Assembly: GCA_001643535.1 (NCBI GenBank)
Contig: LXTG01000015.1
Location: 1 to 5,447 of the forward strand
Reading direction: 5' to 3'
Length of the DNA: 5,447 bases
Source of the DNA: a candidate division NC10 bacterium SPGG6
Lineage (GTDB): Bacteria > Methylomirabilota > Methylomirabilia > Methylomirabilales > CSP1-5
Shown here: one piece after another, positions 1 through 4,886 of the stretch
How positions within the stretch are numbered: position 1 is the first letter of the stretch
Layout of the letters: each line of letters opens with the position of its first letter
Notes under the pieces: model-generated
The model's database searches: none
What the model was told of the DNA's origin: nothing
The model's input: only the letters and a program-made list of their open reading frames with translations
Translations under genes and position numbers: made by a program

Positions 1-468
1 GCCCTCTTCGGGTCCGTACTCGGGGTGATCCTGGTGATCAACGCGGCCACGCTGGGGGCGAGCCTCGCCTTCCTGATTGCCCGGTACTTTGCCCGAGATG
101 CCATCGCCCGCCGGCTTTCGACCAACGAGAAGTTCCAAAAGCTGGATCAGCTTACCGAAGACCACGGAGCCATTATCGTGGCTCTAACCCGCCTGGTTCC
201 CCTTTTCCCCTTTAACCTGCTCAACTACGGTTTCGGCCTCACCCGAGTTCCGTTCTGGACCTATGTGGGTTGGTCCTGGCTCTGCATGCTCCCCGGCACC
301 ATCCTCTACGTCGTAGGGGCAGACGCCTTCACCAAGGGCCTGGCCCAAGGCCGGGTGCCCTGGCCCCTGGTGGGCGCCTTGGCCGTGGCAGGGCTGATCT
401 TGACGTTCCTGGTCCGGCACGCACGCCGAACCCTGCAAGAGAGGGAAACGAAGACGAAAGCGGGATAA
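1..468 (+). CDS. TVP38/TMEM64 (VTT, DedA-like) family membrane protein, 5' end missing
   Basis: The reading frame is open from the first base and ends at TAA 466-468, giving 155 codons of a protein that starts upstream. A GTG at position 25 lies inside the domain and is probably not the true start. Visible residues begin with a hydrophobic Gly/Ala-rich segment (about 1-27), then a charged stretch with RYFARD (28-33). Next comes the family signature around residues 61-81 (ALTRLVPLFPFNLLNYGFGL), followed by hydrophobic segments near 87-107 and 121-138 and a basic, hydrophilic tail. The PLFPFNLLNY core followed by a Met-Leu-Pro-Gly-Thr motif (96-100) is typical of the VTT/SNARE-associated Golgi protein domain, an inner-membrane family related to DedA proteins and proposed to act in lipid scrambling or transport. 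The precise substrate is unknown. The gene lies 27 bp before a flavin disulfide oxidoreductase, a domain often fused to this one, so the two products probably work together at the membrane (inference). Confidence 0.9.
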   Translation, partial: ALFGSVLGVILVINAATLGASLAFLIARYFARDAIARRLSTNEKFQKLDQLTEDHGAIIVALTRLVPLFPFNLLNYGFGLTRVPFWTYVGWSWLCMLPGTILYVVGADAFTKGLAQGRVPWPLVGALAVAGLILTFLVRHARRTLQERETKTKAG

Positions 469-483
469 GATTCAGATACGGAA

Positions 484-489
484 AAGGAG
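484..489 (+). promoter_or_regulatory. Ribosome binding site of the disulfide oxidoreductase gene
   Basis: AAGGAG lies 6 nt before the ATG at 496, in the 27-bp gap after the TVP38 stop codon. It supports 496 as the start and suggests both genes are read from one transcript. Confidence 0.8.
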
Positions 490-495
490 CTTCGC

Positions 496-2013
496 ATGAG
501 CCAGGCCCCTCAGGTACTCCCCAACGATGAACACAATGCGACGCTGGTCTCCAATGTTCACCCACCGGATTGGAAGAACCCGGACCCGGCGCCGCGATAT
601 AATCTTGTTGTGATCGGAGCCGGCACTGCCGGGCTGGTGACTGCGGCAGGTGCGGCAGGTCTGGGGGCTAAAGTTGCGTTGATCGAAAAACACCTTTTGG
701 GGGGGGACTGTCTCAACGTCGGTTGCGTCCCCTCGAAATGTATCATCCGGTCTTCTCGCGTTATCGGGGAGACTCACGAGGCCGCTGAGCTGGGTGTGTG
801 TGTTCCAGAGGGCACCAAGGCGGACTTCCCCGCGGTCATGGAACGCATGCGCCGCCTGCGGGCCAGAATCAGCCATCACGACTCCGCCCACCGATTCCAG
901 CAGTTGGGCATCGACGTGTATCTGGGTGAAGGCCGATTCACGGGCCGGGATACGATCGAGGTGGACGGCAAGACGCTCCGGTTCAGCAAGGCCGTCATCG
1001 CGACGGGGGCCCGCCCCGCGGCCCCGCCAATTCCAGGCCTCGCCGAGGCCGGTTATCTCACGAACGAGACCGTGTTCTCGCTCACGGAGCTCCCCAGACG
1101 TCTGGCCGTGATCGGCGCCGGCCCGATCGGCTGCGAGATGTCTCAGGCCTTCCGCCGCCTCGGGTCAGAGGTCTCCATCCTCGAGGCCCAATCCCAAATC
1201 CTGACCCGCGAAGATCGGGACGCGGCCAATATCGTCCAGGAGGCGTTTGTCCGGGACGGTGTGCACCTCGTCCTGGGCTGCAAGATCCTCAAGGTGGACA
1301 CCCACGGAACAGAGAAAATTATCCAGTTCGAAGGGAACGGTGCCTGCAGCGATCTCCCGGTCGATGAGATCCTCGTCGGGGCCGGACGCGCGCCCAACGT
1401 CGAGGGATTACACCTGGAGGTGGCAGGAGTTGAATATACGAGACACGGCGTGCGGGCCACCGACTACTTACAGACGACGAACCCCCGCATCTATGCCGCC
1501 GGCGACATCTGCCTGCCGTACAAATTCACCCACACGGCGGACGCGACAGCCCGCATTGTGATCCAGAACGCCCTCTTCGCCGGCCGAAAAAAGGTGAGTT
1601 CCTTGATCGTTCCCTGGTGCACGTACACAGATCCGGAGATCGCTCATGTCGGGATGTACGAACGGGACGCCGTGGAAAGGGGAATCCCCGTTGACACGTT
1701 CGTCAGAGGGCTCAGGGAGGTGGACCGGGCCATCACCGACGGCGAGGAAGAGGGGTTTGTCAAGGTCCACGTCAAGAAAGGGACCGATCAGATCCTGGGC
1801 GCGACCATCGTCGCCCGCCACGCGGGAGAGATGATCAGTGAAATTACCCTGGCCATGGTTGGCAAGGTCGGCCTGAGGACGATCGCAAACGTCATCCACC
1901 CCTACCCGACCCAGGCCGAGGCTATCCGGCAGACGGCGGATGCTTACAACCGCACCCGACTGACACCGCAGGTCAAGAAACTGTTCACTCGTTGGCTAGC
2001 CTGGACGCGATAA
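496..2013 (+). CDS. FAD-dependent pyridine nucleotide-disulfide oxidoreductase, mercuric reductase/dihydrolipoamide dehydrogenase-like
   Basis: This 505-residue protein has the full layout of the class I flavin disulfide reductases. It has an FAD-binding GAGTAG (41-46), the redox-active pair in GGDCLNVGCVPSK (C72, C77), and ATGARP (169-174). The NAD(P)-binding GAGPIG is at 207-212, the second FAD motif AAGD at 334-337, and the dimerisation domain runs from about 365. Near the C-terminus HPYPTQAE (468-475) aligns with the HPT..E region of lipoamide dehydrogenases, but the catalytic His position is Tyr470, as in mercuric reductase (FPYLT..E). There is no N-terminal heavy-metal-associated domain and no C-terminal CysCys, so Hg(II) reduction is unlikely and the physiological disulfide or electron acceptor is unknown. 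Residues 1-34, including HPPDW (22-26), resemble the linker seen when this enzyme is fused to a TVP38 domain. An extra cysteine (C82) follows the active pair. A strong ribosome binding site fixes the start. The enzyme is probably cytoplasmic and associated with the upstream membrane protein. Confidence 0.92.
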   Translation: MSQAPQVLPNDEHNATLVSNVHPPDWKNPDPAPRYNLVVIGAGTAGLVTAAGAAGLGAKVALIEKHLLGGDCLNVGCVPSKCIIRSSRVIGETHEAAELGVCVPEGTKADFPAVMERMRRLRARISHHDSAHRFQQLGIDVYLGEGRFTGRDTIEVDGKTLRFSKAVIATGARPAAPPIPGLAEAGYLTNETVFSLTELPRRLAVIGAGPIGCEMSQAFRRLGSEVSILEAQSQILTREDRDAANIVQEAFVRDGVHLVLGCKILKVDTHGTEKIIQFEGNGACSDLPVDEILVGAGRAPNVEGLHLEVAGVEYTRHGVRATDYLQTTNPRIYAAGDICLPYKFTHTADATARIVIQNALFAGRKKVSSLIVPWCTYTDPEIAHVGMYERDAVERGIPVDTFVRGLREVDRAITDGEEEGFVKVHVKKGTDQILGATIVARHAGEMISEITLAMVGKVGLRTIANVIHPYPTQAEAIRQTADAYNRTRLTPQVKKLFTRWLAWTR

Positions 2014-2138
2014 CCCACCTCGAGAGGCAGTTACATCATGAAACCGAGGCCATCCACGGCCCCCTCCAGGGGATGCAGCTCAAGCCCCATCCCGCGATCC
2101 ACGCGAATTTGCATCCTTCCGGCCTGTGGAGCGTCTAA

Positions 2139-2188
2139 TTGACAATAGATAGTCCTGTTTTCGTTCTACGGAAATAAATCTTGACAAT
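2139..2188 (+). repeat. Direct repeat TTGACAAT, two copies 42 bp apart
   Basis: TTGACAAT occurs at 2139-2146 and again at 2181-2188. The second copy supplies the -35 element of the promoter candidate. The first has no good -10 at 16-18 bp (best candidates are CGTTCT and GTTCTA). The 42-bp spacing is about four helical turns, so the copies lie on the same face of the DNA. They could be two -35-like elements or a pair of protein binding half-sites, or they could match by chance in an AT-rich patch. Confidence 0.45.
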
Positions 2189-2209
2189 GCATGTGCTGGT
2201 TACTATAGA
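2181..2209 (+). promoter_or_regulatory. Sigma-70-type promoter candidate for the methyltransferase/radical SAM operon
   Basis: A perfect TTGACA (2181-2186) is followed after 17 bp by TATAGA (2204-2209), which keeps the TATA of the consensus -10. It sits in the most AT-rich patch of the window and points toward the downstream operon. Transcription would start near 2216, giving a leader of roughly 80 to 160 nt depending on which start codon the methyltransferase uses. The -10 matches only 4 of 6 positions, so strength is uncertain. Confidence 0.6.
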
Positions 2210-2235
2210 AGAGGACACTCTTTGGAGCCCGCTAC

Positions 2236-2277
2236 CACCCCGGAAATTGACTCGTGCATGCCCGCCAGTCCGGGGTG
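2236..2277 (+). promoter_or_regulatory. Inverted repeat / hairpin in the predicted 5' leader
   Basis: CACCCCGGA (2236-2244) and TCCGGGGTG (2269-2277) are perfect reverse complements, separated by 24 nt. RNA from the promoter at 2181-2209 would carry this as a GC-rich 9-bp stem about 20 nt from the 5' end. No T-run follows, so it is not an intrinsic terminator. The 3' arm contains the only purine-rich stretch (GGGGTGA) upstream of the ATG at 2294. It could be a translational control element, an mRNA-stabilising stem or an operator in DNA. Confidence 0.5.
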
Positions 2278-2293
2278 AACGTACAAATAATCA

Positions 2294-3172
2294 ATGGGGT
2301 CGACCCGGGTGTCTATTTTCGGAACACAGAAGGCCCCAGTCCTGTCAAAACTTCACCCAACGGTGTCCACTCCGATGTCCATGGCTTTTGCCAAAGGTGC
2401 CTCCGCCTATAAAACGTACCTCGAAAGCCCCCACGGGCGCTTTCGCCTGGAGATCGTCTGGCACCAATTGTCGGCCTTCATGGCGAAGGCTGGGAGACCC
2501 GACGCAGCCCCCCTTCAAGTCCTCGACGTCGGCTGCGGCACTGGAGAACTCGCCCTCCGCCTCGCCGCTCGGGGACACGCAGTCACACTCCTCGACCCGG
2601 TGGAGGAGATGCTTCACCTCGCCAAGCAAAAGGCTGAGGCCCTGGAGCCTCCTCCGGTGCATCCGCCGTATTTCCTTCAGGGATCCCTCGAAGAGGCACC
2701 CGATCTCCTTGAACAAAAGACCTTCGACCTCCTCCTCTGCCACACCGTCGTGGAGTATCTGCCGAACCTCGAGGGCGCCGTGATCCCGTTTCGTTCCCTT
2801 CTAACCGTGGGGGGATTCCTCTCTCTCGTCACCTTGAACCGATTCCAAGAACCCCTCCGCCTAGGCATCCGGGATCGCAAATTCGATGAGGCGAGGAGGG
2901 CCCTCACTGGCGAGGTGCCGATGGATTCACTCTTCGGCCTTCCCCGGAGTGGGATCGGCATCGATGAGGTTCAAGCGCACCTGGAGGCGATCGGAATCGA
3001 CGTCGGGGCTCAGGAGGGGATCTTTGTCTTTGCCGATTATCTCGCGCCAGGGACACTGGAGGATCCTTCTTGCTCCGCAGCCCTCCTTCGCCTGGAACTG
3101 GAGACTGGTGCGCGCTCTCCCTTCAAAGAGGTCGCCCGCTACCTCCACCTTTGGGGAAGACGGGCAAGGTGA
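2294..3172 (+). CDS. SAM-dependent methyltransferase, CmoM/SmtA-like
   Basis: This is a class I (Rossmann) methyltransferase of up to 292 residues. Motif I is VLDVGCGTGE (76-85), the acidic ribose-binding residue is D101 after a hydrophobic strand, motif IV-like FDLLLCHTVVEYL is at 144-156, and GGFLSLV at 173-179. The C-terminal part contains EGIFVFADYL (241-250), LLRLELE (264-270) and ARYLHLWGR (281-289). From memory these match E. coli CmoM (formerly SmtA; GVRVFHDYL, LLELE, RYIH), which methylates the carboxymethoxyuridine of tRNA wobble bases. Similarity appears to run the whole length, but whether this protein acts on tRNA is inference. The start is uncertain. ATG 2294 is the first after an in-frame stop at 2288-2290, but it has no well-placed ribosome binding site. 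Family alignment begins around M28/M30 (ATG 2375 or 2381), so the first 27 residues may not be translated. It is the first gene of the operon, 15 bp before the glycosyltransferase. Confidence 0.85.
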   Translation: MGSTRVSIFGTQKAPVLSKLHPTVSTPMSMAFAKGASAYKTYLESPHGRFRLEIVWHQLSAFMAKAGRPDAAPLQVLDVGCGTGELALRLAARGHAVTLLDPVEEMLHLAKQKAEALEPPPVHPPYFLQGSLEEAPDLLEQKTFDLLLCHTVVEYLPNLEGAVIPFRSLLTVGGFLSLVTLNRFQEPLRLGIRDRKFDEARRALTGEVPMDSLFGLPRSGIGIDEVQAHLEAIGIDVGAQEGIFVFADYLAPGTLEDPSCSAALLRLELETGARSPFKEVARYLHLWGRRAR

Positions 3173-3187
3173 CCCGAAGAGAAGACC

Positions 3188-3868
3188 ATGCGAATTGCGG
3201 TTGTCATTCCAGCCCTGAATGAAGAGGATGCCATCGGCGTAGTGGTGAGAGAGGTCCCACGGGACCTTGTGGGAGAGATCATCGTCGTCGATAACGGCAG
3301 CATTGACCGGACGGAGGAGGTAGCTCGAGCCGCCGGTGCTAGGGTGATCCGAGAGCCGACACGGGGCTACGGGGCAGCCTGTCTGACCGGAGCGATGGCG
3401 GCTCAGGACGCCGACGTCCTCGTGTTCCTCGATGGCGACCGGAGCGACGATCCCTCTGAAATGCTGACCGTCCTCCGACCGGTCCTGGACGGCCAGGCCG
3501 ATCTGGTAATCGGATCGCGGACCGCCGGCCTCACCGAGGAGGGGGCCCTGACATCTACCCAGCGCCTCGGCAACCGTTTGGTCACGTGGATGGTTCGACT
3601 GCTCTACGGCCTCAGGCTGACGGACATCGGCCCATTTCGGGCTATAAGAGTAGAGACCTTCCGTGACCTCGGGATGGAACACAAGACGTACGGGTGGCCC
3701 GTGGAGATGATCGTCAAGGCGGCCAAGAAGGGCTACCAAGTCGTGAATGTCCCTGTGAGCTGCCGCAAAAGAATCGGGCGTTCAAAGGTGGCAGGAACGG
3801 TGAAAGGGAGTCTCCTCGCAGGGTATCATCTGCTCTCCACCACCGTGCGTTATGCCTGGAGGAGGTAG
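3188..3868 (+). CDS. Family 2 glycosyltransferase, dolichyl-phosphate-sugar synthase-like
   Basis: This 226-residue inverting GT-A enzyme has VIPALNEE at 6-13, VVDNGSIDRT at 33-42 with the nucleotide-binding D35, and RGYGAA at 59-64. The metal-binding FLDGDRSDDP is at 80-89 (DGD 82-84), VIGSR at 107-111, and the acceptor-side TDIGPFRAI at 145-153. KGYQVVNVPV (181-190) and RSKVAGTVKGS (198-208) complete the pattern. This matches the soluble DPM/UDP-glucose lipid transferase type (cd04179-like), which moves a sugar from a nucleotide sugar to a polyprenyl phosphate or another small acceptor. No C-terminal transmembrane pair of the GtrB type is present; residues 205-221 are only moderately hydrophobic. 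Donor and acceptor cannot be read from the sequence. The ATG lies 15 bp after the methyltransferase stop with a weak purine-rich GAAGAGAAG before it. The end of the gene holds the ribosome binding site of the next gene, so translation is probably coupled. Confidence 0.9.
   Translation: MRIAVVIPALNEEDAIGVVVREVPRDLVGEIIVVDNGSIDRTEEVARAAGARVIREPTRGYGAACLTGAMAAQDADVLVFLDGDRSDDPSEMLTVLRPVLDGQADLVIGSRTAGLTEEGALTSTQRLGNRLVTWMVRLLYGLRLTDIGPFRAIRVETFRDLGMEHKTYGWPVEMIVKAAKKGYQVVNVPVSCRKRIGRSKVAGTVKGSLLAGYHLLSTTVRYAWRR
3858..3866 (+). promoter_or_regulatory. Ribosome binding site that sets the start of the first radical SAM gene
   Basis: GGAGGAGGT lies 6 nt before ATG 3873 and overlaps the last codons and stop (TAG 3866-3868) of the glycosyltransferase. 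An earlier in-frame ATG at 3852 lies upstream of this site and would add only MPGGGSA, which looks like translated Shine-Dalgarno sequence. Position 3873 is therefore preferred. Confidence 0.85.
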
Positions 3869-3872
3869 CGCG

Positions 3873-4865
3873 ATGGCATTTTCTGTCGGCATCGGTCTCA
3901 CCAACGAATGCAACTTACGGTGTCCCCACTGCTACCGCCCCGATATGGTGGTTGACCGTCTCACGTTCCAGGATGTGCGGCAGGTTTGCGAGAGCATTCC
4001 CGTCACATCCATGAACCTCGGGGTCGGGGAAAATGGACTCCACCCCGAATACCAGGCCATCTTAGACTATTTCTGGGCCCGGGGAATCAAGACCACAATC
4101 ACCTCCAATGGCTTGAGCCTTCAGGCGCTGACGGACCCAGAGGTGAAACGCTTTCACAGCGTGGAGTTCTCTCTGGACTTCCCCACAGAGCGGGAACATG
4201 ACGGCTTCAGAGCGGAAGGGAACTGGCGGGCGGTCATGGGTGCCATCGAGCGGTGTGTCGATCTCGGCCTGCCGGTGACAGTCACCTCGGTGATGATGAG
4301 CATCAACTACGACAAATTCGGGCAACTCGCCAGGGTAGCGTCCTCGGTTGGTGCCAACCTGCGGGTTAACATCTATCAACCCGCGAAAACGGATCGATTC
4401 ACCTTGTCGTACGATCAATTCTGGGAAGGGTTCAAGCGGCTGTTGGGATCCGCCCGCCTCGTGGCCACCACAGAACCCGTCCTCGCCGCCGTCTTGGGGC
4501 TCGAGGATTTTGCCGGTCCAGGGTGTGGTCGTTCCACGGTCCGGGTGGCCCCTGACGGGCGGATCCTTCCCTGTACCTACTGGCCGACGAGTCGCCTCAC
4601 CCTCGCCGACCTCACAGCGCTTGGAGAGGGAATCGTGCAGGCGCCGGAGTTTCTCGAGGCCAGACAGCTGCCCCCGGCGTGCGACGGGTGTCCCTGTCAA
4701 GGAGGCTGCGCGGGGCGGCGAGCCCTGGTCGGCAACCTGAATGAACCTGATCCGTACTGCCCCTTTGTGAGGGGAGATCGAATCACCATCGATTGGGAGC
4801 GGGTGATGGGGCAAGATCTTCCCAAGGTGGGAAGCGCCTGCACCACCGTGGTCTCGGCGAAGTAG
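3873..4865 (+). CDS. Radical SAM protein with SPASM-like C-terminal cysteine cluster
   Basis: From the preferred start this is a 330-residue protein. The radical SAM motif CNLRCPHC (C13, C17, C20; CX3CX2C) binds the [4Fe-4S] cluster that cleaves SAM. NLGVGENGLHP (48-58) is the GGE-type SAM-binding motif, TITSNG is at 75-80 and VEFSLDFP at 97-104. The C-terminal region looks like a SPASM domain: C218, then G229-X4-C234 (PDGRILPC), C270-X2-C273-X5-C279, and C296. C275 and C323 are extra, and the usual CX3C step after C279 is absent. SPASM proteins use auxiliary iron-sulfur clusters and modify peptides, proteins or small molecules. No precursor peptide lies nearby, so the substrate is unknown. 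The gene starts 4 bp after the glycosyltransferase stop and is followed 21 bp later by another radical SAM gene. It is probably cytoplasmic. I do not recognise a named subfamily. Confidence 0.9.
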   Translation: MAFSVGIGLTNECNLRCPHCYRPDMVVDRLTFQDVRQVCESIPVTSMNLGVGENGLHPEYQAILDYFWARGIKTTITSNGLSLQALTDPEVKRFHSVEFSLDFPTEREHDGFRAEGNWRAVMGAIERCVDLGLPVTVTSVMMSINYDKFGQLARVASSVGANLRVNIYQPAKTDRFTLSYDQFWEGFKRLLGSARLVATTEPVLAAVLGLEDFAGPGCGRSTVRVAPDGRILPCTYWPTSRLTLADLTALGEGIVQAPEFLEARQLPPACDGCPCQGGCAGRRALVGNLNEPDPYCPFVRGDRITIDWERVMGQDLPKVGSACTTVVSAK

Positions 4866-4875
4866 ACCTTTACCT

Positions 4876-4882
4876 GGAGGAG
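4876..4882 (+). promoter_or_regulatory. Ribosome binding site of the second radical SAM gene
   Basis: GGAGGAG ends 4 nt before ATG 4887 within the 21-bp gap. The surrounding CCTGGAGGAG (4873-4882) is identical to 3855-3864 before the first radical SAM gene. The spacing is slightly short but supports the start. Confidence 0.75.
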
Positions 4883-4886
4883 CGGA

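Larger units (their letters stand above)
2014..2293 (+). other. Intergenic spacer between the two gene modules
   Basis: About 280 bp with no convincing gene; the empty stretch extends to 2374 if the methyltransferase starts late. The first part (2014-2130) contains only weak hairpins, such as GGGATG 2070-2075 with CATCCC 2088-2093, and none is followed by a T-run, so no intrinsic terminator is visible for the upstream pair. Composition changes sharply at 2131-2210, where 30 of 80 bases are G or C, against strongly GC-rich coding DNA on both sides. That dip holds the promoter candidate and the TTGACAAT repeat. The last part holds a 9-bp inverted repeat. A 34-codon frame at 2038-2142 is present but unsupported. 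Confidence 0.7.

Noticed and set aside
496..2013. Mercury resistance (merA) annotation
   Set aside because: There is no heavy-metal-associated N-terminal domain, no C-terminal CysCys, and no merR, merT or merP nearby.
2070..2093. GGGATG/CATCCC hairpin considered as terminator of the oxidoreductase gene
   Set aside because: The stem is only 6 bp with a 12-nt loop and no T-run after it.
2038..2142. 34-codon frame (MKPRPSTAPSRG...) in the spacer, considered as a small peptide or RiPP precursor
   Set aside because: The AGAGG upstream is 10 nt away and weak, the frame lies before the promoter candidate of the radical SAM operon, and there is no leader/core pattern or repeated core motif.
2181..2783. 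200-codon plus-strand frame starting at TTG in the promoter
   Set aside because: It overlaps the promoter and the methyltransferase in another frame, is rich in Arg/Ser/Pro, and shows no domain.
2927..3739. 270-codon frame on the minus strand
   Set aside because: It runs antisense across the end of the methyltransferase and most of the glycosyltransferase, both of which have clear family motifs; the translation shows no recognisable domain.
3852..3872. Upstream ATG 3852 as start of the first radical SAM gene
   Set aside because: It would translate the Shine-Dalgarno sequence itself; ATG 3873 is 6 nt after GGAGGAGGT.
4062..4814. 250-codon frame on the minus strand
   Set aside because: It is antisense to the radical SAM/SPASM gene, low in recognisable motifs, and explained by high GC content.
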